Shown here piece after piece: positions 15,928-24,281 of a stretch of 64,000 bases of DNA (within the stretch, counting starts at the first letter, position 1; the number at the start of each line of letters is the position of its first letter). Under the pieces are notes generated by a model that saw nothing but the letters and a program-made list of their open reading frames with translations, ran no database searches and was not told the origin of the DNA. A program made the translations under genes and the position numbers. The stretch lies in assembly GCA_013289705.1 (NCBI GenBank), contig JABCZM010000004.1, positions 1 through 64,000 of the forward strand, read 5' to 3'. This DNA is from Candidatus Saccharimonadota bacterium. Its GTDB lineage: Bacteria > Patescibacteriota > Saccharimonadia > Saccharimonadales > UBA4665.

Positions 15928-16869
15928 TTAAACCTTATCTGCCTGGTTTAGCGGTATTAGTTCGAGTAGCTCAGGCATTGGCATACACTGCTCATCCGTC
16001 TCGAGAGAGCGACCATTTTGTAATATTTCCTCGGCAACTAACTTCATTACTGGATAAGCGCTACGCAGTAAATGATTGGCATATATCACAACCTTCACGC
16101 CAGCATTAATAAGTTCGGCTTCAGTCACTGAATTATACGTTGTAGGCACCACTACCAATGGCAACTTCAACCCTAGTTCATGGTATCGCATACAGAAGAT
16201 CATAATCTCATCAGCGGTTTTGTGCTTACTGTGAATCATGATGGCATCGGCACCAGCCTGAGCGTAAGCCTGAGCTCGCGCCAAGGCATCATCCATACCC
16301 ATGTTACAAACTAAACTCTCAATGCGGGCAATGATCATAAAATCAGGACTGATTTGGCTGGCTTTACCAACACGAATCTTATGAGAAAAGTTCTCGATAG
16401 AATCTTGTTGCTGGTATATTTTGTCACTGTGCAGAGAATTTCGTTTCTTGCCTATTTTATCTTCTACAATAACCGCCGAAACACCTATGCGCTCCAGTCT
16501 CCTTACCGTAAATGCAAAAATCTCAGCCAGCCCCCCATTATCGGCATCAATAATTATAGGCTTAGTTGTCACGGCCATGATCTCCTGTACAGTATGTAAG
16601 CGAGAAGTCATGTCGATAACGGCAATGTCGGGCATCCCTTTTGATATTGCATCAGTGAGACTACCTTCCCACACACCGTCGAATTCAAGTTCTTGGTCAT
16701 CTTTACGTATCCGAGCGTTCTCCACTATCAAGGCAGTCAAGCCGTTGTGAGCCTCTAGTATCCGAACAATATCCTTGCTCTCCATTAATTGTCGTAGGTG
16801 TCCGATCCTTAGACTTCCTAAGCTATCCATTTTTTGTATAGTATTACGCATATAGTATCTTTCTGGCAA
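15928..16869 (-). CDS. aepX: Phosphoenolpyruvate phosphomutase
   Basis: 313 residues, isocitrate-lyase-superfamily barrel. The PEP mutase signature E-D-K-x-x-x-K-x-N-S is present as EDKIGKKRNSL at 136-146, with the metal-site strand IIIDADNGG at 105-113 and the RIESL element. It forms the C-P bond by turning PEP into phosphonopyruvate, the entry step of nearly all phosphonate synthesis. Its start overlaps the preceding P-loop gene by 26 bases; ATGs at 16851 or 16827 are also possible starts. Confidence 0.92.
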   Translation of the reverse strand: MPERYYMRNTIQKMDSLGSLRIGHLRQLMESKDIVRILEAHNGLTALIVENARIRKDDQELEFDGVWEGSLTDAISKGMPDIAVIDMTSRLHTVQEIMAVTTKPIIIDADNGGLAEIFAFTVRRLERIGVSAVIVEDKIGKKRNSLHSDKIYQQQDSIENFSHKIRVGKASQISPDFMIIARIESLVCNMGMDDALARAQAYAQAGADAIMIHSKHKTADEIMIFCMRYHELGLKLPLVVVPTTYNSVTEAELINAGVKVVIYANHLLRSAYPVMKLVAEEILQNGRSLETDEQCMPMPELLELIPLNQADKV

Positions 16870-17953
16870 CAGTATCTAGCTCTGTCACCGATAGTGAGTT
16901 AAAAATAGTTAGACCAGGCAACTCATACATTACCCGTTCGCGCGTGGTAATCGGATTTCTTCCTTTAGGTTCAGTTAGATAAATTGCAGCTTCTGGTGCA
17001 TATTTTCGAATATAAGAAACGGCACCCATCATGCCCATAACATCACCAGCAACTATCACTATTGCTTTGACGCCATGCATGAGGGCTGCGCTAGCCAGAA
17101 AAGTTGGTACGTTTGCTTCTATCAGATCACCGCCAGCTTCCGCAACAATAATATCAGGCTTGGAAGCATTCAGACGATTTAATAAGGTATACGTCCCCGC
17201 CATAAATCGATCAGGTGACGTATAAGTTGTAGCGAGACCAATCTCTGGGAAATCCATAGCCTCATGAGCCCCTGCATCACGTAACTTGTCAATGTCGCGT
17301 CTTCGACCCGTGCCAGTCAGTTTGGTGGCCGCTACGGATAGACCGCATCGAGACAGAGCCCCTATCAGCCCAGCTGCGCTAGTAGTTTTGCCAACTTCAG
17401 CACTTGTACCACAGACTAAGATGACCGGAGCAGTAGCGTTAAGCTCTGCGTCATGAGCACCATAAGCATCAAAAATATCAACCACACCATTACTGTCCGT
17501 GACTAGACCAACTGCTTTTAATGACATCGGCTTATGACCACCAGCTGGCATACCCGATGATATACCGACAACCCCTCCAGCCGATAATAAATGCAGCTCG
17601 ATTCCATCATCTATTCTAATGCCTGTCTCTGGCACATCTCCAGACTCAGAAGTCCCAGAGTGACGGCTAGCTAGTACACCGATGAAATGATCACCTTTTT
17701 TTAGTAAGCGGTCGATACCCTGCCGGTCCTCGACTTCCATTCTAAAAGCGGTATCGCTTGCTACTTCGACAAGGACAAGATTACCTTCATGGCCCAGTCC
17801 CTGCTGCACGCTACAGGTGTCCCGGAAGAGGTTATACGAGCGGATATTCGAAGCAATGCATTTGACTAGACTACCGCCGGCCGTGCCGATAGTACCTGAG
17901 AGTTTGTGATTTTCAGGAAAGTAAAAAAGAGCTTCTGCTAACGATGCCTTCAT
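16844..17953 (-). CDS. P-loop ATPase of DUF1611/dethiobiotin-synthase-like type
   Basis: 369 residues. A Walker A motif CGTSAEVGKTT lies at 181-191, followed by switch-like residues in TKLTGTGRRRDID and a Walker-B-like strand PDIIVAEAGGDL. The N-terminal 165 residues form a separate domain with GGVVGISSGMPAGGHKPMS. The layout resembles DUF1611 (DgcN-like) and DTBS-type ATPases, some of which activate carboxylates. It overlaps the PEP mutase gene and is therefore probably part of the phosphonate pathway. A role in activating a phosphonate or amino-acid carboxylate is a guess. Confidence 0.6.
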   Translation of the reverse strand: MKASLAEALFYFPENHKLSGTIGTAGGSLVKCIASNIRSYNLFRDTCSVQQGLGHEGNLVLVEVASDTAFRMEVEDRQGIDRLLKKGDHFIGVLASRHSGTSESGDVPETGIRIDDGIELHLLSAGGVVGISSGMPAGGHKPMSLKAVGLVTDSNGVVDIFDAYGAHDAELNATAPVILVCGTSAEVGKTTSAAGLIGALSRCGLSVAATKLTGTGRRRDIDKLRDAGAHEAMDFPEIGLATTYTSPDRFMAGTYTLLNRLNASKPDIIVAEAGGDLIEANVPTFLASAALMHGVKAIVIVAGDVMGMMGAVSYIRKYAPEAAIYLTEPKGRNPITTRERVMYELPGLTIFNSLSVTELDTVARKILYA

Positions 17954-18016
17954 AGCTATCCTTTGTGACGAATCGTTAATTGTATCACTAAGAATTTAAT
18001 TTTTACTGCACTGCTG

Positions 18017-18982
18017 CTACTCGATGTATCCAAGTACCCATTCAATAATAGCCATACGTACACGCAAACCATAATGTACCTGATCAAAGTAGATTGCCCT
18101 CGGATCATTATCTATAGCTGGATCGATTTCACCAACACGTGGTAGTGGGTGCATCAGCCTAGCATCCTTACGCATCAGAGCGATTTCTTTAGCTCCGATT
18201 ACATATTTCTTGTCAGCACCAGGGTTAGCTTTGAGGAATTTCGCTTGTTCGTCCGTCAAACGCTCAGTCTGAACACGAGTCCAGTAGACTATATCTGCTT
18301 CTTTAAATGCAGTTTCTAGCTCGCTGGTCTCTGTGTACTTCAGGCCTTTCTCGTCGAGCATTTGCTTGATATCATCACCCATTTCGAACGTTGGTGGAGA
18401 AATAAAGGTAAAGCTATTGCCAGGATACTTTGCCAGTAACTTCGTAAAACTTCGTGCCGTACGACCGTTTGATAGGTCACCACCCATGACTACCTTTAGA
18501 TTACTGGTACGACCAAGCTCTTCGCGTGCCGTATACAAATCATACAGCCCCTGCGTCGGATGTTCACCACTGCCGTCACCACCATTAACAATTGGGACTG
18601 AGGCAAACTCGGCAGCTCTTGCAGCGTCGCCAGCTTTGGCAGAGCGCAACACTATAAGGCTCGGTAAATATGCTGAGATGACACGAATAGTGTCTTCAAG
18701 TGTTTCACCCTTGGCTACTGAAGAAAATTGCACACTCTGGCTACCCTGCACACCCATGCCAAGATGCTCCGCGGCAAAGCCAAATGATTCGTAGGTTCGG
18801 GTCGACTCCTTGTAGAAGAGACGATGTAATATGTGACCCTGCAAGGGACCACCAGGACGATGAAAACGATTCTTATCATCAAAATTCTTTGCTGCGGCGT
18901 CGGCATAGGTAAACATTCGTTCAATCAGCTCGGTATCTAGCTGGTCAACACTCAATAAGTGACGCAAATTTTTGCTTGCCAT
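18017..18982 (-). CDS. pyrB: Aspartate carbamoyltransferase catalytic chain
   Basis: 321 residues. The carbamoyl-phosphate loop STRT is at 60-63, with Lys91 in AKGE, Arg113, GDGSGEHPTQ with His141 and Gln144, Arg174 in NGRTARS, Arg236 and Gln238 in TRVQTER, and HPLPRVGEI at 278-286. All catalytic ligands known from E. coli PyrB are kept; the usual RHP after Arg113 reads RSA. AGGAGG precedes the ATG. It makes carbamoyl-aspartate for pyrimidines. No pyrI or other pyr gene is in the window, and it lies 63 bases upstream of the phosphonate genes on the same strand. Confidence 0.93.
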   Translation of the reverse strand: MASKNLRHLLSVDQLDTELIERMFTYADAAAKNFDDKNRFHRPGGPLQGHILHRLFYKESTRTYESFGFAAEHLGMGVQGSQSVQFSSVAKGETLEDTIRVISAYLPSLIVLRSAKAGDAARAAEFASVPIVNGGDGSGEHPTQGLYDLYTAREELGRTSNLKVVMGGDLSNGRTARSFTKLLAKYPGNSFTFISPPTFEMGDDIKQMLDEKGLKYTETSELETAFKEADIVYWTRVQTERLTDEQAKFLKANPGADKKYVIGAKEIALMRKDARLMHPLPRVGEIDPAIDNDPRAIYFDQVHYGLRVRMAIIEWVLGYIE

Positions 18983-19186
18983 AAATATACTCTCCTCCTC
19001 ATAATAGTTTACTATCCTTGGCTACCCAATCCAGTATATAGCACTAAGCCTTGGATTCTAGTCCTATTCTCTAGTTTTGATAGTACCGAAGCGTCAAACA
19101 AATATGTTCAGGACCATTACAGCCAAGTCGACTACAAAAAAGCCTTCACACCAGCGGTTCGCAACAGAATCAAACAAGTACCTGGA

Positions 19187-19840
19187 CTAGAGCGACAGGC
19201 CGCTGAAGTTGCTGATGCGCCTGATGTCAGCGGGAAATAAAGTTACGTCATCGCTTCTAGCTATAAACTGAGCACCCGTAACCTGCGCGGCTTCGTAATC
19301 CGCAATGGCGTCACCGAAAAAAAGAATCTGATTTGGATCTAGTTTTAGCCTAGAAGCTATAGCCTGTAGAGCGGTCACTTTTGAATGTGGATAGGCATAG
19401 ATGTCAGTAAAATATTGCAACATATCGTGGTGCTTCAAAATTAGTTCGAGCTCAGCCTTTTCTGATGATGATGCCACAAACGCAGGCAGTTCATTCTTCT
19501 GCAAGAACTCCTTAATACTGGATATCAACGGCAGCTGTAATGCGTTCTGTTTTAGTTTGGCTCCATAACTTTCGGCCAGAGCCTCAAGGGTTTCATTGGA
19601 ATAGGGTAGCTGCAGGATATTCTTGTAAATATGCTCGAATTTTATGCGTCGATTAATTCCCCGCTCGCGCCGATTATACATATCAATCGCCTCCAGATGT
19701 TCGGGGAAATCAGTAAACAGTGACTTGAAGGTTTCAATCTTATAGGCTTCGGAGTCGATAATAACTCCGTCAAAATCGAAAGCTAACGCTTGGTAGACTA
19801 CCATTTCGTTGCCCATTATAGCATCCAAGTCAGCAGTCAT
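19187..19840 (-). CDS. HAD-superfamily hydrolase, beta-phosphoglucomutase-like
   Basis: 217 residues. Motif I FDFDGVIIDSE near 22-32, motif II FVASSSEKAE, the Lys in YPHSKVTALQAI, and motif IV ILFFGDAIADYEAA give a complete HAD phosphatase with a helical cap. Candidate substrates are sugar phosphates or phosphoglycolate. It starts six bases after the histidine phosphatase stop, so the two form a small operon. An internal start at the FDFDG-proximal Met (MVVYQALAFDF) is also possible. Confidence 0.85.
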   Translation of the reverse strand: MTADLDAIMGNEMVVYQALAFDFDGVIIDSEAYKIETFKSLFTDFPEHLEAIDMYNRRERGINRRIKFEHIYKNILQLPYSNETLEALAESYGAKLKQNALQLPLISSIKEFLQKNELPAFVASSSEKAELELILKHHDMLQYFTDIYAYPHSKVTALQAIASRLKLDPNQILFFGDAIADYEAAQVTGAQFIARSDDVTLFPADIRRISNFSGLSL

Positions 19841-19846
19841 ATACCG

Positions 19847-20395
19847 TTAGGAGAGCATCTTGGCGATGTCGAAGGTTAAAACTGTGACGTTCTTTTCTGT
19901 CTCGTAAGCCGCTTCTTTGGTCTCTAAGAATTGGAGTACTCTGATAATGCCGCCGCGTGTTACCAAAAGGACTTCACCATCCTTATAATTTGCATCGATG
20001 ACATGCAATAAGTCCTTTAACCTCGTAACAACTTCTTTCAGAGATTCGCCGCCAAACTCGCCATAGTCAAATTGCACGGTGCGATGCAGCCGTTTTAGCT
20101 CTGCGCCAGAGGGCATGTCGTCCCAAGAATTACCGGCCAATGAACCCATTTTTACTTCGGTCAATTCAGGAGTAGCAATAACCGGCACCGACAGAGCGGA
20201 CCCAAAAATACCTGCGGTCTTGGTTGCCCGTTGCAGAGGTGACGAGTGTATATGTGTAATGCCTTTGGGTAGCAACGAAACCGCATCTTTAGCCTGCTGA
20301 ATACCTTCTGCTACAAGCGGCTCATCGACTTCTCCGTTCACAATACCTTGTTGGTTCATTCCTGTAAGCCCATGACGCACAACGTAAATCTTCAT
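19847..20395 (-). CDS. Histidine-phosphatase-family protein lacking the second His
   Basis: 182 residues from ATG 20395; a GTG at 20413 would add six. The N-terminal motif is VVRHGLTGMNQQG with the phospho-accepting His, followed by HSSPLQRATKTA and ELTEVKMGSLAG. The late catalytic motif, normally V-S/T-H-G-G, reads VTRGGIIR, so the second active-site His is Arg. The protein may be a weakened enzyme or a regulatory relic. It is coupled to the downstream HAD gene. Confidence 0.8.
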   Translation of the reverse strand: MKIYVVRHGLTGMNQQGIVNGEVDEPLVAEGIQQAKDAVSLLPKGITHIHSSPLQRATKTAGIFGSALSVPVIATPELTEVKMGSLAGNSWDDMPSGAELKRLHRTVQFDYGEFGGESLKEVVTRLKDLLHVIDANYKDGEVLLVTRGGIIRVLQFLETKEAAYETEKNVTVLTFDIAKMLS

Positions 20396-20544
20396 ACTTT
20401 TATTTAACAGCACGTGACCTGTTTTGAACAGCGGGCTTCCAAGGGGGGTGTTACTCGCTGATAATCGAAGTGTACTGTAGTTGCGTCGTTAGTTTTGGTC
20501 AATTTTGGACAATGAATCTTAGGTTTATACGTTATGATGAAGTC

Positions 20545-20937
20545 ATGAAAACAATTGCAATCCGGTTACACGAAGGACAAGATTTACTGCAGGAGATACA
20601 GCGGCTTGTGGCCGAACACGGTGTTCAGGCCGGTGTTATCTTGTCTGGCGTCGGCAGTCTGAAGACGGCGGCGATTCGAACACCCGTGCTTGGTGAAATT
20701 GTAAAATATATCCGCCCGGCGACGGTAGAAATAGCTAGCTTGCAAGGGACGGTTTCGGTTAACGGTTGCCACGTACATATCACCGTGTCGGATGTCGATG
20801 GTATTGCAAAAGGTGGCCACCTCAAGGAAGGCTGCATTATTCGTACGACCTGTGAACTCGTCATTGGTATTCTGGACGACACTGTTTTCAAGCGTGAGCC
20901 CGACGAACAGACAGGCTTTAGCGAACTTGTAGTCTAA
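20545..20937 (+). CDS. PPC-domain (DUF296) protein
   Basis: 130 residues from ATG 20545, with TATGAT at 20533-20538 six bases upstream (leaderless); a longer reading from 20470 would cross this promoter. The PPC/DUF296 trimer-forming fold is recognised by GVILSGVGSLKTAAIR, the metal-site GCHVHITVSDVDG and the KGGHLKEGCIIRTTCEL block. Some bacterial members bind DNA or act as small-molecule sensors. The specific role is unknown. Confidence 0.8.
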   Translation: MKTIAIRLHEGQDLLQEIQRLVAEHGVQAGVILSGVGSLKTAAIRTPVLGEIVKYIRPATVEIASLQGTVSVNGCHVHITVSDVDGIAKGGHLKEGCIIRTTCELVIGILDDTVFKREPDEQTGFSELVV

Positions 20938-20938
20938 A

Positions 20939-21178
20939 CTACTTTGAATTCTTGGACGCGACAAACTGCGTCAGAAGCGCAGCGGCAGCCAACAATGGGA
21001 TCACGGTTGTGAGCAGCCTAAAGAAATCGTGGCCTTCTTTGTACCAGGTAATTGGAACCGCAATAGTGTAGGCCACGTAGAGTGCGTAAATCAGTCGCCC
21101 TTGCCATGATGACGGCAGATAGCTTTTACGAACAGAGACAAACCACGGCCTGTTTTTTACTTTTTTAGCTTTTTTCAT
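20939..21178 (-). CDS. Small two-helix membrane protein
   Basis: 79 residues from ATG 21178 with AGAAGGTC eight bases upstream. The N-terminus is very basic (MKKAKKVKNRPW). Two hydrophobic segments follow, LIYALYVAYTIAVPITWY and LLTTVIPLLAAAALLTQFV. It is divergent from the ArsR gene and converges one base from the PPC gene end. No family is recognised. Confidence 0.55.
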   Translation of the reverse strand: MKKAKKVKNRPWFVSVRKSYLPSSWQGRLIYALYVAYTIAVPITWYKEGHDFFRLLTTVIPLLAAAALLTQFVASKNSK

Positions 21179-21249
21179 GATAGACCTTCTGCTTATAACT
21201 ATACATAACCGCAGCGAAATTTCAACGGTCTGCCTCGCAAGTCTTTGTG

Positions 21250-21297
21250 TTGACACGATGAGTCTTGCAGCATATAGTTAACAAATAGGTTAACTAT
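21250..21297 (+). promoter_or_regulatory. Promoter and palindromic operator of the arsR-type gene
   Basis: TTGACA at 21250-21255, a 17-base spacer and TATAGT at 21273-21278. A perfect 9-base inverted repeat, ATAGTTAAC (21274-21282) and GTTAACTAT (21289-21297) with a 6-base spacer, covers the -10 box, the predicted start and the leader up to two bases before the ATG. The position fits steric autorepression by the ArsR protein encoded downstream. Confidence 0.8.
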
Positions 21298-21298
21298 T

Positions 21299-21634
21299 AT
21301 GAACACACCCTATAATTCACCTCAGTTAGATAGCGTGCTTGATGCCTTAGCGAATCAAAAGCGCCGTGGCATCATTCATGACTTATCGCTACACCCTGCC
21401 ACCGTTGGGCAGCTCGCCCGTAATCATGAACTTTCGTTGCCAGCCATCCACAAACACATTCGAACGCTTGAAAATGCAAAGCTAATTATTCGTAAAAAAG
21501 CCGGTCGCACTAATTTTGTCGCTCTCGACAACCGTACTTTGGGACTAGCTCAAAGCTGGATCATGCAATACCACACTGAGTGGGGCAATACGAAAGCCAC
21601 GCTTGAAAATTACATTTCCAGAATGCAGGAATGA
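21299..21634 (+). CDS. ArsR-type winged-helix regulator
   Basis: 111 residues. The winged helix covers about 10-85: LDALANQKRRGIIHDLS, TVGQLARNHELSLPAIHKHI as the HTH and LIIRKKAGRTNFVAL as the wing. There is no metal-binding CVC box, so it belongs to the non-metal ArsR group that often pairs with small effector genes. Its operator overlaps its own promoter. A YCII-domain gene follows 67 bases downstream. Confidence 0.87.
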   Translation: MNTPYNSPQLDSVLDALANQKRRGIIHDLSLHPATVGQLARNHELSLPAIHKHIRTLENAKLIIRKKAGRTNFVALDNRTLGLAQSWIMQYHTEWGNTKATLENYISRMQE

Positions 21635-21701
21635 ATTCTGGGAACGTGACAGTTACATAATTAGATAGCTCAGCACCCTGAGCAGAAGGAGACAAAATAT
21701 C

Positions 21702-22001
21702 ATGGGAAAATACGTATACATCTACTACGCGGGCGCAGGTTCTGACGGTGGCAACGCCGAAGAGTGGGGCGCATGGTTTGGCAAGCTTGGCGACAAATTG
21801 GTTGACGGTGGTAACCCATTTAACGATGGCGGCCAAGCCGTTCACGCTGGCGGTGTTATGCCAGTTAAAGACAAGCCAGCCACTGGTTATTCGATTGTAA
21901 CGGCCAATAGCATGGACGAAGCTACCGAGCTAGCAAAAGGCTGTCCTTTGATGTCAGCCAAAGACGGTGCAGTCTGCGTTTACGAAGCCTTAGCTATGTA
22001 G
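21702..22001 (+). CDS. YCII-related domain protein
   Basis: 99 residues, with GAAGGAGA before the ATG. EEWGAWFGKLGDKLVDGGNP, TGYSIVTANSMDEATELAKG and the closing VCVYEALAM are typical of the YCII/DGPF family of small dimeric ferredoxin-like proteins. Family members are often co-transcribed with ArsR or sigma factors. The enzymatic role is not known. A terminator lies 25 bases after the stop. Confidence 0.82.
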   Translation: MGKYVYIYYAGAGSDGGNAEEWGAWFGKLGDKLVDGGNPFNDGGQAVHAGGVMPVKDKPATGYSIVTANSMDEATELAKGCPLMSAKDGAVCVYEALAM

Positions 22002-22025
22002 TTTAGGTGGGCCATTCGTCAACTC

Positions 22026-22048
22026 AAACGACCTTTGTGGTCGTTTTT
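22026..22048 (+). terminator. Rho-independent terminator
   Basis: AAACGACC - TTTGT - GGTCGTTT followed by further Ts. It ends the arsR-YCII unit. Confidence 0.85.
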
Positions 22049-22141
22049 GTTAGCCGATGCTTACACCGAAGCCGTGTAGCGTTCGTTCAAATCAATTTTC
22101 AAAAGACCTGAAAACGCTTATGCGCTATACTAGTGCTTAAG

Positions 22142-23698
22142 ATGAGGCGGCAACGCAAAAGCGAAGGTGGGTTTACACTCGTGGAGCTGATGGTGAGCAT
22201 GGTATTGCTTGCCACCGTTGCCTTGAGCATGCTTGCGTTGTTTATATCACTCGTAACCAGCGCTGTTGTTGCCAAGCACGAAGCAGTCGCGACCACGTTG
22301 GCCACAAACCAGATTGAATACCTCAAGTCGCTTCCATACGATAGTCTGGCAGTTGCAGGTGGCCAAATTTATTCGACAACCTATCTGCCGGCCACCGCAA
22401 CCAAAACTTTGAACGGCACAACATACACCGTCACCACGGCAATTAATTATGTGGACGACGCGTACGATGGTTGCGCCAGTGGTATTAACACGTTTCCGCT
22501 TGCTCAGCGGCCAACCTATTGCCGGAATTATCCACCCCCAACCAACGTGCCAGATACCAGCCCATACGACTACAAGATTTTGGACGTCACGGTTACTAGC
22601 CGCGGTGGTGCGCATTTGGCTGAGCTTAGCACACAAGTGTCGGCCCGCGTGGCCGAAAGCGGTAGCACCAAAGGTGCACTGTTTGCCAAAGTGATAGAGA
22701 CAACAGGCAGCCCTGTTGCGGGTGCTCATGTGACGCTTGTTGATGCCAACCTTGGCGTGAGTTTGGGCGGGGACAGTGACGAAAATGGTGTCGTGCCCTT
22801 CTATGATCTGCCGCCAGATACCACTGGCTATCACTATGTCATGACTGCCTCACTGGCTGGCTATTCGACGCTCAAAACCATTGCTCCATCCGGCGCACTT
22901 CAGCCAACCTATTCCAGTCAGAATATCGTCGCACAACAGTCTTCATTTGCTACCTTGACCATCAAGCCACAAGGCGCAAACAGCCTGCTCGTGGAAGCTA
23001 CCGATCCAAACGGTACAGCACTCAGCGGCGCAAAAATCTACATCAAGGGCGGCTACAAGAACTACACTGCCACCACCGACACGACTTACTATTATGACAA
23101 CATGCAGTCCGGTGATTCGCGGCCAGTAACTGATGCAAGTGGCTTGGTTGGCATTTCTAGCCTTGTATCGGGCAGTACCAGCCTAGTGCCTGGCAACTAC
23201 ATCTTTTGTGGAGACACAGGCGCAACAAGCTGCGTCAATGGCAGCGGGTCTGCTTTGTACGTGGCTGCAGCCATACCATATAGTGGCACCACCGTGTTCA
23301 ATCCTATTACCGTACCCATAGAACCAAATACTCCGGCAAACACTACTTACACCTATAACAGCCTGAATTACATACAAAAGGTGCGGCTCATCCTGACAAC
23401 TTCATCGACATTTCCACGCATCAATACCATTACCCCCTACGATGTGAGTCTGGCGAGCGGTGCAACAAACTTTGCGTTCACTGTTAACGGCACGAACCTG
23501 AGCGGTGGCACTGTCAAATTCCTGCAAGGCGCCAGTACTTTTATTGCCACCTGCAGCGGCTCGAGTTCCCAGCTAAGCTGTACCGTGGACATATCTGCAG
23601 CAACTGCCGGCAATACCCAGATGGTCTTGACCGCAGGTGGCAATACGCTTACCATTCCGTCGAGTTTGATGCTAGGAGGACTCATTGTTACGCCATAA
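22142..23698 (+). CDS. Large type IV pilus minor-pilin-like protein
   Basis: 518 residues from ATG 22142, ten bases after TATACT (22126-22131); GTG 22133 lies too close to the -10 box. A class III signal EGGFTLVELMVSM with cleavage before Phe is followed by one hydrophobic helix. After residue about 175 come two carboxypeptidase-regulatory-like beta domains (GSPVAGAHVTLVDA and GTALSGAKIYIKGG), and the last 95 residues look like an IPT/TIG domain. It would be processed by PilD and displayed at the surface; the beta domains suggest an adhesive tip subunit. Confidence 0.8.
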   Translation: MRRQRKSEGGFTLVELMVSMVLLATVALSMLALFISLVTSAVVAKHEAVATTLATNQIEYLKSLPYDSLAVAGGQIYSTTYLPATATKTLNGTTYTVTTAINYVDDAYDGCASGINTFPLAQRPTYCRNYPPPTNVPDTSPYDYKILDVTVTSRGGAHLAELSTQVSARVAESGSTKGALFAKVIETTGSPVAGAHVTLVDANLGVSLGGDSDENGVVPFYDLPPDTTGYHYVMTASLAGYSTLKTIAPSGALQPTYSSQNIVAQQSSFATLTIKPQGANSLLVEATDPNGTALSGAKIYIKGGYKNYTATTDTTYYYDNMQSGDSRPVTDASGLVGISSLVSGSTSLVPGNYIFCGDTGATSCVNGSGSALYVAAAIPYSGTTVFNPITVPIEPNTPANTTYTYNSLNYIQKVRLILTTSSTFPRINTITPYDVSLASGATNFAFTVNGTNLSGGTVKFLQGASTFIATCSGSSSQLSCTVDISAATAGNTQMVLTAGGNTLTIPSSLMLGGLIVTP

Positions 23699-24281
23699 GC
23701 TCACAAGCCAGCAAGGCTTTACGATCGTTGAGCTCACGATGGTCATTATCGTTATTGGTATTGTTGTGCCGATGTTTTATCTGTTTTTTAACAACTCGTT
23801 GTCGCAATATTTGACGCTTCAGAAAGACGGCAGCGATTTTACCGATCTTGCCTACCAATCACAACGCATCGGCAACGTGCTGCGTGGCGCCACTGATATT
23901 GTCAGCGTCAGTGCCGATGACATCAGCTGCTATGCCTACTTTTCACCCAACGACACCTACGTATCACTCATTCACTACTACAAAACCGCCGGCAACACAC
24001 AGATGCTAGCAGACGTAACACCCATGACAGCCAATCCACCTATTGGTTCACTCATCACCGCCAAGAAGCAAACATTTAAAATCATCAACAACTTCTACCA
24101 GTCACCAAGCTTAAGTACTTTTGTATACTTGGATGAGACCGGAGCGCCATTGACTCTGCCAATTGCCGACGAACATACCATAAAAGGCGTTCAGGTAAAC
24201 CTGGCCGCAAAAGGTGGAGACAACAGCAATCAGGCCATAACACTCCAAGTTAGTTTACGAAACAGGAAGACAAATTTATGA
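23685..24281 (+). CDS. Type IV pilin-like protein
   Basis: 198 residues starting at TTG 23685, five bases after AGGAGGA; it overlaps the previous gene by 14 bases. The prepilin motif is QQGFTIVELTMVIIVIGIVV with a Glu at the fifth mature position, followed by a globular domain of about 150 residues. This is the usual size of a PilW/PulJ-type minor pilin. It is translationally coupled to the neighbouring pilus genes. Confidence 0.82.
   Translation: MLRHKLTSQQGFTIVELTMVIIVIGIVVPMFYLFFNNSLSQYLTLQKDGSDFTDLAYQSQRIGNVLRGATDIVSVSADDISCYAYFSPNDTYVSLIHYYKTAGNTQMLADVTPMTANPPIGSLITAKKQTFKIINNFYQSPSLSTFVYLDETGAPLTLPIADEHTIKGVQVNLAAKGGDNSNQAITLQVSLRNRKTNL

Noticed and set aside
18333-18912. Rightward frames opposite pyrB
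   Set aside because: They lie entirely within the conserved PyrB coding sequence and lack family resemblance.
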